5,760 bases of DNA from Pseudomonadota bacterium (GTDB taxonomy: Bacteria; Pseudomonadota; Gammaproteobacteria; Burkholderiales; Burkholderiaceae_D), in assembly GCA_023416415.1 (NCBI GenBank), contig JAEZHR010000213.1, forward strand, positions 1 to 5,760, given 5' to 3'. The notes under the pieces are model-generated. The model was not told the DNA's origin and made no database searches. It worked only from the letters and a program-made list of their open reading frames with translations. Numbering within the stretch: the first letter of the stretch is position 1; every line of letters starts with the position of its first letter. Position numbers and translations under genes: made by a program. This document shows positions 1 through 5,443 of this stretch, one piece after another.

Positions 1-123
1 GGTGACGAGCAGCGCGATGAGGAGATTGAACACGGATGTGATCGCCGCATCAATCGCAAAGCGGCGCAGGCGCGGCCAGGTCGGGCGCGATTGTGGCAGG
101 GCGTCGGGCACGCTGGTGTTCAT
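1..123 (-). CDS. Partial membrane protein, possibly a LytS/YehU-type sensor histidine kinase (N-terminus only)
   Basis: Only the first 41 codons are present; the gene runs off the left edge. The start ATG (121-123) overlaps the stop of the 2TM gene as ATGA, so translation is probably coupled. A GA-rich stretch inside the end of that gene is the only Shine-Dalgarno candidate. The peptide begins with a polar, proline-containing segment (residues 1-16), then a basic stretch (WPRLRRF), then a hydrophobic run (about 24-41) that looks like the start of a first membrane helix. There is no signal-peptide cleavage site. The identity is inferred from context: 2TM-domain proteins are known as partners or fused domains of LytS/YehU histidine kinases, and a short basic N-terminus leading into a helix fits that family. 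The catalytic part is not in the window, so another membrane protein is possible. Confidence 0.6.
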   Translation of the reverse strand, partial: MNTSVPDALPQSRPTWPRLRRFAIDAAITSVFNLLIALLVT

Positions 124-383
124 TTCATCTTCTTCTGTTCGTGTTCGATCATGCGCTCTTTCCATGCCGCGCATGAACCATGCACGAAAACGGCGAGTGC
201 ATTAAATATTAACCCGACTCCCCACCCGAGCAGCGGCGCGAGCGACCACGCGATCCCGCCCGTGAGCAGGAGGTTCAGCAGGGCCAGCCCGGTGTTGACA
301 ACCAGATAGACGCAGAGATGAATGTACAAGCCGAGGCGGCGATCGACGCGGCGCTTCGCTTCACGATAGTGGTGCGCTTGCAT
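120..383 (-). CDS. Small 2TM-domain membrane protein
   Basis: An 87-residue protein that matches by eye the 2TM domain family (Pfam 2TM). It starts with a basic amphipathic segment containing AKRRVDRRLG (residues 9-18). The first membrane helix (about 18-40) carries the family pattern YIHLCVYLVVN, and the second (about 46-68) carries PLLGWGVGLIFNA. A charged tail (WKERMIEHEQKKMK) follows, so both ends are predicted to be cytoplasmic. The function is not established; the domain is often found beside or fused to LytS-type kinases and LytTR regulators, which suggests a sensory or scaffolding role in the membrane. The start is secure: AAGGAGG lies 7 bases before ATG. The stop overlaps the next gene as ATGA, and the previous stop is 13 bases upstream, so this is the middle gene of an operon. 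Length is typical of a stand-alone 2TM protein. Confidence 0.88.
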   Translation of the reverse strand: MQAHHYREAKRRVDRRLGLYIHLCVYLVVNTGLALLNLLLTGGIAWSLAPLLGWGVGLIFNALAVFVHGSCAAWKERMIEHEQKKMK

Positions 384-397
384 GTCACCTCCTCCTT
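384..397 (-). promoter_or_regulatory. Strong ribosome binding site of the 2TM gene, overlapping the upstream stop codon
   Basis: Read on the minus strand the site is AAGGAGGAGGTGAC followed directly by ATG. AAGGAGG (391-397) has a 7-base spacing. A second, overlapping match to the anti-Shine-Dalgarno, AGGAGGTGA (385-393), is only one base from the ATG and so is probably not the one used. The last A of the DUF2306 gene's TGA (397-399) is the first base of the site. This is the strongest Shine-Dalgarno in the window and suggests that the small 2TM protein is made at a high rate relative to its neighbours. Confidence 0.85.
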
Positions 398-777
398 CAG
401 ATGGCGGCGACGGTGTTCCAGAGCAGGTCGCCGAGCAGGCGTCCGGGCAGGAGCGTGAAAATGCCGGCGATTGCCAGGCCGAGGTAGGCGGCGAGCATGC
501 CGCGACGATGCGCGCGTATCCGCCCGTACCGGGCGGCGACGACGGATGCGGTCACACCGACCAGCGTGATGACCGAGAGAATGTGGATGGGAGAAAAATC
601 GCCGTCGCGCCGGATGCCGAAGGAGATCAGTGCGGTGGCCAGCATCAGCACGACCCAGAGCCGGCCGAACAGCTTGTGCAGCGGCGTGCCCTTGCGCAGC
701 ATGAGGGTTGCGCCGCCCAGCGCCAGCGCGCCGCCGGCAGTGACGATGTGGGCAAGGATGATTGGCGAGATGGCCAT
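397..777 (-). CDS. DUF2306-family four-helix membrane protein
   Basis: A 126-residue integral membrane protein recognised as DUF2306 (predicted membrane protein family of unknown function). Helix 1 is about residues 4-26. A cytoplasmic-type loop KGTPLHKLFGRLW (29-41) leads into helix 2 (about 38-55). The motif FSPIH (61-65) opens helix 3 (about 62-82), RIRAHRRGM (86-94) is the second basic loop, and helix 4 (about 95-113) ends in the TLLPGRLLG motif (108-116). All of these are typical of the family. I chose the ATG at 775-777 rather than the one four codons upstream (787-789): only the inner one has a spaced Shine-Dalgarno (GGAG at 784-787, 6 bases away), and the resulting N-terminus MAISPIILAHI is usual for the family. 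It is first in the tight cluster with the 2TM gene. No enzymatic activity is known. The conserved histidines could in principle bind a cofactor, but that is speculation. Confidence 0.85.
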   Translation of the reverse strand: MAISPIILAHIVTAGGALALGGATLMLRKGTPLHKLFGRLWVVLMLATALISFGIRRDGDFSPIHILSVITLVGVTASVVAARYGRIRAHRRGMLAAYLGLAIAGIFTLLPGRLLGDLLWNTVAAI

Positions 778-784
778 GATGCGC

Positions 785-807
785 TCCATCGGTGAATTGA
801 CGATGGA
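785..807 (-). promoter_or_regulatory. Inverted repeat covering the DUF2306 ribosome binding site
   Basis: TCCATCG (785-791) and CGATGGA (801-807) are perfect 7-base inverted arms around a 9-base loop. In the minus-strand transcript the downstream arm includes the outer ATG (787-789) and most of the GGAG that serves the inner start at 777. If folded, the hairpin would hide the ribosome binding site. The regulatory role is inferred; the symmetry is directly visible. Confidence 0.4.
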
Positions 808-905
808 GGCAAGTCTGGCGATGCAGCCGGGTCCGCGCGAGCGGGATGCGACGAAATGCGGGATTCGGGGAGTGAAATGCGCGCTGGCGGAGTCGCCGGC
901 AGTAA

Positions 906-2495
906 TCAGTAACCGACTGCCTGCCCGTCGCGCCGCGGATCGCTGGCGGCGATGTAGCCGTCCGGCAACTTCCAGACGAACTGTCCGCCGCCGAAATCGA
1001 ATTCGCGGTCGCCTGCTTGCGCGATGGCATGTCCGCGTGCGGCAAGTTCCGTGACCAGCCCCGGTGCCATCGTCGATTCGACTTCGACCGCAAGGCCTTG
1101 CTGCACCTTCCAGCGCGGCGCGTCGCAGGCCGCCTGCGGCTGCTGGCCCCAGGACAGCATGCGCACCAGCGTTTGTACATGTCCTTGTGGCTGCATGTTG
1201 CCGCCCATGACACCAAAGCTCATCACGGCCTGCCCGTCACGCGTGAGGAATGCCGGGATGATGGTGTGGAAGGGGCGCTTGCCGGGCGCGACGCGGTTCG
1301 GATGGCCGCTCTGCAGCGTGAAGCCATGACCGCGGTTCTGCATGCTGATGCCGGTGCCGGGCACGACTACGCCCGAGCCGAAGCCCATGTAATTGGACTG
1401 GATGAAGCTGATCATCATGCCGCTCTCGTCGGCGGCGGTGAGATAGACGGTGCCGCCCGAGGGCGGGGCGCCGTGCCGGAAATCCTGGGCGCGGCGCATG
1501 TCGATCAGCCTGGCGCGTTCGGCGAGATAGCCGTCATCCAGCAGGTCCTGAGCGCGGATTTCGTTCATGGCCTGCGCATCGCCGACCCATCGGTAGGTGT
1601 CGGCAAAGGCGAGCTTCATCGCTTCGATCTGCAGATGGAGGCCATCGGCCGAATCGGGCCGGTAGCGTGTGATGTCGTGGTGCTCGATCATGCCCAGTGC
1701 CATCAGCGCGGCGATGCCTTGGCCGTTGGGCGGAATCTCGTGCACGGTGTAGCCGGCATAGTCGCGCGTGATCGGCTCCACCCACTCCGGCTTGAACGTG
1801 GCCAGATCGTCCAGCGTCAACGCCGCATCGTGCTCGCGTGCGTGCGCCACGATGGCTTCGGCCAGATCGCCGCGATAAAAGGCGTCACCACGGGATTCCG
1901 CGATGCGGGTGAGCGCATGGGCGGCCGGGTGGACGAACAGCTCACCGACCTGCGGCGCGCGCCCCTGCGGCAGGAAGGCTTCGGCGAAGCCCGGCTGATC
2001 CTTCAACAGCGTGGCGGCCGCGGCCCAACGTCGCGCAACGAAGGGCGACACCATGAAGCCGCGCTCGGCCAGGTCGATTGCCGGCTCCAGCAACTGGCCG
2101 AAGGGCAGGCGGCCAAAACGCTCCGAAAGTTCAATCCAGCTGGCCACCATGCCAGGTACCGTGACCGAATCCCAGCCGCGCTTGGACAGCGTGTTGCCGT
2201 GGCGGGCAAAGTACTTCGGCGTCCACGCGGACGGCGCCGGCCCGGGACCGTTGAGGCCATGCAGTGTGTTGCCGTCCCAGACCAGCGCGAACGCGTCGCC
2301 GCCCAGACCGCATGACACCGGCTCCACCACGACGAGCGCGGCCGCGGCAGCAATGGCCGCATCGACGGCGTTGCCGCCGCGCAGCAACATGCGCAGCCCG
2401 GCCTGGGCAGCGAGCGGGTGGGAGGTCGAAACGACGTTGCGCGCGAGAAGCGGCGTGCGCGCGGTGGGGTATGGGTTGGTCCAGTCGAAATGCAT
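906..2495 (-). CDS. ggt: Gamma-glutamyltransferase-family Ntn hydrolase (YwrD-like, cytoplasmic)
   Basis: A 529-residue protein of the GGT family, which are N-terminal-nucleophile hydrolases that cut themselves into large and small subunits. The large subunit shows the family entry motif RGGNAVDAAIAAAAALVVVE (39-58) and GLGGDAF (63-69). The predicted nucleophile is Thr349 in SGGTVYLTAADESG (346-359), which would give chains of about 348 and 181 residues. The small subunit has GTGISMQNRGHGF (380-392), GKRPFHTIIP (405-414) and MGGNMQPQGHVQ (430-441). The N-terminus (MHFDWTNPYPTAR) has no signal peptide, unlike periplasmic GGTs, and matches the cytoplasmic YwrD-like branch in form and length. 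The ATG at 2493-2495 has AGGGAG 4 bases upstream; an in-frame ATG at 2642 would add 49 residues unlike the family. Residues that hold the gamma-glutamyl group in E. coli GGT appear changed, so the true substrate is uncertain (see findings). The gene stands alone after the c-di-GMP gene, with 192 bases between them. Confidence 0.9.
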   Translation of the reverse strand: MHFDWTNPYPTARTPLLARNVVSTSHPLAAQAGLRMLLRGGNAVDAAIAAAAALVVVEPVSCGLGGDAFALVWDGNTLHGLNGPGPAPSAWTPKYFARHGNTLSKRGWDSVTVPGMVASWIELSERFGRLPFGQLLEPAIDLAERGFMVSPFVARRWAAAATLLKDQPGFAEAFLPQGRAPQVGELFVHPAAHALTRIAESRGDAFYRGDLAEAIVAHAREHDAALTLDDLATFKPEWVEPITRDYAGYTVHEIPPNGQGIAALMALGMIEHHDITRYRPDSADGLHLQIEAMKLAFADTYRWVGDAQAMNEIRAQDLLDDGYLAERARLIDMRRAQDFRHGAPPSGGTVYLTAADESGMMISFIQSNYMGFGSGVVVPGTGISMQNRGHGFTLQSGHPNRVAPGKRPFHTIIPAFLTRDGQAVMSFGVMGGNMQPQGHVQTLVRMLSWGQQPQAACDAPRWKVQQGLAVEVESTMAPGLVTELAARGHAIAQAGDREFDFGGGQFVWKLPDGYIAASDPRRDGQAVGY

Positions 2496-2580
2496 GCAGC
2501 TCCCTTTTTCGATGAATCGGATTGCCGCTGCGCTCCGGTCTTGTTCTGTCCTTTTATGCCGGGTCGCGCGCGGACAATCG

Positions 2581-2603
2581 GCCGGCAGCAATTGCTGGCC
2601 GGC
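2581..2603. promoter_or_regulatory. Palindrome upstream of the GGT-like gene (operator or 5'-leader hairpin)
   Basis: GCCGGC (2581-2586) and GCCGGC (2598-2603) flank a perfect 10-base palindrome AGCAATTGCT (2587-2596), with one extra G at 2597. As DNA it is a two-fold symmetric site. As RNA it would be a GC-rich hairpin with an AATT loop, 86 bases before the GGT start codon. There is no run of T after it on either strand, so it is not a typical intrinsic terminator. Confidence 0.45.
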
Positions 2604-2621
2604 GCCAATGACGGGGTGGGC

Positions 2622-2654
2622 ATTGTATAGCGAACACTGCAACGGACATTGCAG
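2622..2654 (-). promoter_or_regulatory. Candidate promoter with overlapping dyad for the GGT-like gene
   Basis: On the minus strand TACAAT (2627-2622, within TATACAAT) matches the sigma-70 -10 hexamer at 5 of 6 bases. No good -35 hexamer is found 16-18 bases upstream. Instead there is a perfect dyad, CTGCAA-6-TTGCAG, at 2637-2654, centred about 30 bases before the expected start site. This would give a leader of about 120 bases containing the palindrome at 2581-2603. The promoter call is weak; the dyad is directly visible. Confidence 0.3.
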
Positions 2655-2687
2655 CCGACCCTGCGCGCACTGCCCGGGCGCGGTCCT

Positions 2688-5321
2688 TCAGTGTCGGGTC
2701 ATCCAGCGTTCAAACTGCTCGGCGCGCAGCGGCTGAGAAAACAGGAAGCCTTGTCCGATATCGCAACCGTGCTCGCGCAGGTATTCGAGCTGCTCCTGCG
2801 TTTCCACGCATTCCGCGACGACCTTCAGGCCGAGCGGTCGCGCCATGTGGAGAATGGCATCGGTGACAGTTCGCTTGTCCGGTTCGGCGGGGATGCCGTG
2901 GATGAAGCGGCCGTCGATCTTGATCTTGCGAACCGGGTACTGCCGCAGGCTCGCCAGGCTGGATTGGCCGGTTCCGAAATCGTCGATGGTCAGGCCGACG
3001 TGCATGTCGGCCGCGCGCTCGAACATCGTCCTGGCCAGTGTGTTGTGCTGCATGGCGGTGGCCTCGCTGATCTCCCACTCCAGCCTGTCGGCAGCGATGC
3101 CGTTGCGTGCCAGTGCCTGTTCGAGCGCGGGAATCAGGGCGCGGTCCATCAGTTGGTTGGGCGACAGATTGATCGCCACCGAGAAGCCGGTAAGGCCGGC
3201 TATGTCCCAGGCGCGCAGTTGCTGGCACGCGTCGTCGAGCACCCATGCGCTCAGACTGTTGATGAGCCCGGTTTCCTCGGCCAGCGACAGAAAGCGTTCC
3301 GGCAGCAGCACGCCCAGGCGCGGATGGTGCCAGCGCAGCAGCGCCTCCACGCATTGCACCTGGCCAGTCTTGAGGTCGACCTGTGGCTGGTAGTAGTGGC
3401 GCAGTTCATGCTCTTCGATGGCGCGTCGCAGTTCGGACTCCAGCATGCGCCGCTCGGCCTGGGGCTCGCCCGGATCGGATGCGAACATGCGATAGCGGTC
3501 GCGACCGGCGGACTTGGCCTGGTACATCGCGATGTCGGCCTTCCTCATCAGGGTTTCGACGTCGGTGCCGTCCTGCGGATACATCGCGATGCCCACCGAG
3601 GCGGATATCTGCAGCTCCGAGCCGCGCAGGCTGAAGGTGTTGCGCATGGTTTCCACGATCTGCTGGGCGATATCGTCCGCAATGCGGAAGTCGGAGAGGT
3701 TGCGCGCAAGGAGCATGAATTCGTCGCCGCCCAGGCGCACCAGGATGTCGTCCTTGCGTACCACGTTCTTCAGACGCAGCGCGGCCGCCTTGAGCAGTTC
3801 GTCGCCGACTGCGTGCCCCAGCGTGTCATTGACGTTCTTGAAGCCATCGAGGTCGATGAAGAAGGCCGCCAGGGAATTGGCACCTCCGGCCAGAGCCGGC
3901 AGGTCGTCGGCCTGATCGAACAGAAACTGCCGGTTCGGCAAGCCGGTGAGCGTGTCGTGGTGGGCAAGCTGGCGCAGCTGGGCTTCCTGTTTCGCATGAT
4001 CGACTTCTCGGACGATCAGGCAGATCAGGCGCGCGACGTTTTCGGCGAACTCGCCTTCGTCGCGCCGCCAGTGGCGCGGCTCGTGGTAGTGGAAGATCGT
4101 GAGCAATCCGATCGGTCCCTCGCCGTTCTGCACCGGCACGATGATGGCTGCCTTGATGCCGCTGGACTGGAAGTATTCGCAGTGCGGAGCGGTACGCGGG
4201 TCCTGGTCCACGTCGCCGACGAGCAGTGCATCCTCTCCATGCATGATGCGGTAGAGAAGAGGGTGGAAACTCTTGGCGAACAGGGCGCCCGGGCTTTCTT
4301 CGACGAAGTTCTGGCGCAGGTCGTCGTAGGCCATCACGCAGCGCGTCGCCTCGGGCGTTTCGTTGACCTGCCAGAAGGCGCTGCGATGCGTGCCGAGTGC
4401 GCGGGTTGCCGATTTCAGGACCACGGTCAGCGCGGAATTCAGATTTGCATGCGGACGCTGGGCGACGCGAAACAGACGGTTCAGATAGTGCAGCTGGCGC
4501 TTTTTCTCGGTTGCGATGCTTTGCTGCTGCAACTGCTGGTCGGTGATGTCGCGACCGTTGAACAGCAGGCCGGCCACCGCATAATGCGTCGTGAGATTGC
4601 GCGCCTGCGCAAGGATGTGGCGCCAGGAGCCGTCATGATGACGCAGCCGCAGCGTGAAGGCGGGACTGGCAGCGCCGAGTTCCTCTTCCGCAAGCGGCAC
4701 CAGCGTGTCAAGCAGGAGGTTGCGGTCCTCGGGGTGGGTGATGTCGACCAGGCGAACATCCTGCAGCGCGTCAGGGCCGTATCCAAGCAACGCGTACAGC
4801 GTCTGATTGGAGTAGGTGATTGAGGTGTCCGGGTTGCACACGCACACGATATCGGGCAGGTAGTCGAGGATGGCGCGCGCTTGCGTGGCCTCGGAACTGT
4901 ATTTCTCCGGAGCCAGCCTGCGACCGGCCGGCAACAGGGCCCACACGGTAATGCTGGCGTTGGACAACGGGTCCACACTGTTGACGATGCGGTCGAAGAC
5001 GACCGGATTGCCGCTGCTTGCCCGCAGACGCAGGCGTTCGCCCTGACCGGGGAGTGCGGCCGGCGGCACTTCCCCGTCCTGATCCCGCGCGAACAACTGC
5101 TCGACGGGCCGCCCGACGAGTTCCTCCTCCGTGTAGCCGAGCTGCTCGCACAGCACCGCGTTGGCCTGCGCAATGACAGTTCCGTGAAGGAGCAGCAAGC
5201 CGATTTCGCCAGCGCCGAACAGATCGGACAGGCTTTCCCATCCCGTAGGGAAGATGAAACTCGCGCGATCGAAAAGCGCGGGATAAGTGCGGTCCGCTGG
5301 CATAAATGGTTGCAACGACAT
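2688..5321 (-). CDS. PAS-PAS-GAF-GGDEF-EAL cyclic di-GMP cyclase/phosphodiesterase
   Basis: An 877-residue cytoplasmic protein with no membrane helix. In order it has: a divergent PAS domain (about 28-130, with NAVLCEQLGYTEEELVGRP at 54-72); a second PAS domain with its C-terminal cap (about 145-262, with HPEDR at 196-200 and GRDIT at 256-260); a GAF domain (about 280-440); a helical linker; GGDEF (about 450-615); and EAL (about 625-875). The cyclase domain has an intact GGDEF signature (531-535), DTLTGLPNR (456-464), and an inhibitory I-site RKDD (522-525) five residues before it. The EAL domain keeps the residues expected for c-di-GMP hydrolysis: E659, N718, E750, D780, D781, K801, E837 and Q857. 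Both activities are therefore plausible, with PAS and GAF domains as sensory inputs whose ligands cannot be read. Small deviations are Q786 where GTGYSS is usual and C838 in AECVET. ATG at 5319-5321 has no clear Shine-Dalgarno. The gene is divergent from the ugpQ-like gene. Confidence 0.95.
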   Translation of the reverse strand: MSLQPFMPADRTYPALFDRASFIFPTGWESLSDLFGAGEIGLLLLHGTVIAQANAVLCEQLGYTEEELVGRPVEQLFARDQDGEVPPAALPGQGERLRLRASSGNPVVFDRIVNSVDPLSNASITVWALLPAGRRLAPEKYSSEATQARAILDYLPDIVCVCNPDTSITYSNQTLYALLGYGPDALQDVRLVDITHPEDRNLLLDTLVPLAEEELGAASPAFTLRLRHHDGSWRHILAQARNLTTHYAVAGLLFNGRDITDQQLQQQSIATEKKRQLHYLNRLFRVAQRPHANLNSALTVVLKSATRALGTHRSAFWQVNETPEATRCVMAYDDLRQNFVEESPGALFAKSFHPLLYRIMHGEDALLVGDVDQDPRTAPHCEYFQSSGIKAAIIVPVQNGEGPIGLLTIFHYHEPRHWRRDEGEFAENVARLICLIVREVDHAKQEAQLRQLAHHDTLTGLPNRQFLFDQADDLPALAGGANSLAAFFIDLDGFKNVNDTLGHAVGDELLKAAALRLKNVVRKDDILVRLGGDEFMLLARNLSDFRIADDIAQQIVETMRNTFSLRGSELQISASVGIAMYPQDGTDVETLMRKADIAMYQAKSAGRDRYRMFASDPGEPQAERRMLESELRRAIEEHELRHYYQPQVDLKTGQVQCVEALLRWHHPRLGVLLPERFLSLAEETGLINSLSAWVLDDACQQLRAWDIAGLTGFSVAINLSPNQLMDRALIPALEQALARNGIAADRLEWEISEATAMQHNTLARTMFERAADMHVGLTIDDFGTGQSSLASLRQYPVRKIKIDGRFIHGIPAEPDKRTVTDAILHMARPLGLKVVAECVETQEQLEYLREHGCDIGQGFLFSQPLRAEQFERWMTRH

Positions 5322-5330
5322 GGATGCAAC
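5309..5330 (-). promoter_or_regulatory. Inverted repeat with the c-di-GMP gene start codon in its loop
   Basis: GTTGCA (5309-5314) and TGCAAC (5325-5330) form perfect 6-base arms around a 10-base loop that contains the start codon (5319-5321). The left arm is also part of the 8-base palindrome GTTGCAAC (5309-5316). The transcript could form a small hairpin at the start site, which has no Shine-Dalgarno. A role is inferred only. Confidence 0.3.
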
Positions 5331-5443
5331 AACACCCGGCGCAGGGCGCGACCGGAACCGTTGCGCTATCAGGAAAATTGAGTGGAAGCGAATGGGGTTA
5401 GACTACGTATCGGCCGATTTCATTCCGAGAGATAAATCAATCG
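5322..5443. promoter_or_regulatory. Divergent upstream region between the c-di-GMP gene and the ugpQ-like gene
   Basis: These 122 bases separate two start codons pointing away from each other, so they should hold promoters for both. The half nearest ugpQ (about 5370-5443) is visibly more AT-rich than the genes. For the plus strand TTGAGT (5378-5383) and TAGACT (5399-5404) resemble -35 and -10 boxes, but with a short 15-base spacer, so this is weak. A 10-base palindrome ATCGGCCGAT lies at 5409-5418 and could be an operator. I see no convincing sigma-70 pair for the minus strand and no terminator. Confidence 0.4.

Noticed and set aside
778..905. Promoter or terminator between the GGT-like gene and the DUF2306 gene
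   Set aside because: No convincing -35/-10 pair or stem with T tract was found on the minus strand. The region holds only loose repeats of AAATGCG and the hairpin reported separately.
275..1216. Minus-strand frame of 313 codons spanning the DUF2306 gene and the end of the GGT-like gene
   Set aside because: Composition is dominated by R, H, P, A and S, and it overlaps three supported genes in another frame.
1017..2315. Open frame of 432 codons on the plus strand, antisense to the GGT-like gene
   Set aside because: Shadow frame with a biased composition (rich in G, A, R, H) and no family resemblance; the opposite strand encodes an unmistakable GGT-family protein.
2496..2642. N-terminal extension of the GGT-like protein to an upstream ATG at 2642
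   Set aside because: The extra 49 residues have no family match and contain no signal peptide, while the ATG at 2495 has a Shine-Dalgarno and gives the normal YwrD-like N-terminus.
2664..2682. Possible terminator after the c-di-GMP gene (CGCGC / GCGCG stem with GCCCGGGC inside)
   Set aside because: The stem is only 5 bases and no T tract follows on the minus strand, so it cannot be supported as an intrinsic terminator.
2649..4823. Open frame of 724 codons on the plus strand, antisense to the c-di-GMP gene
   Set aside because: It lies opposite a gene with clear domain motifs, shows no recognisable family, and is the expected shadow of GC-rich coding DNA where antisense stops are rare.
4481..5335. 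Minus-strand frame of 284 codons inside the start of the c-di-GMP gene
   Set aside because: Out-of-frame shadow rich in C, R, S and T; the PAS domains are encoded in the other frame.
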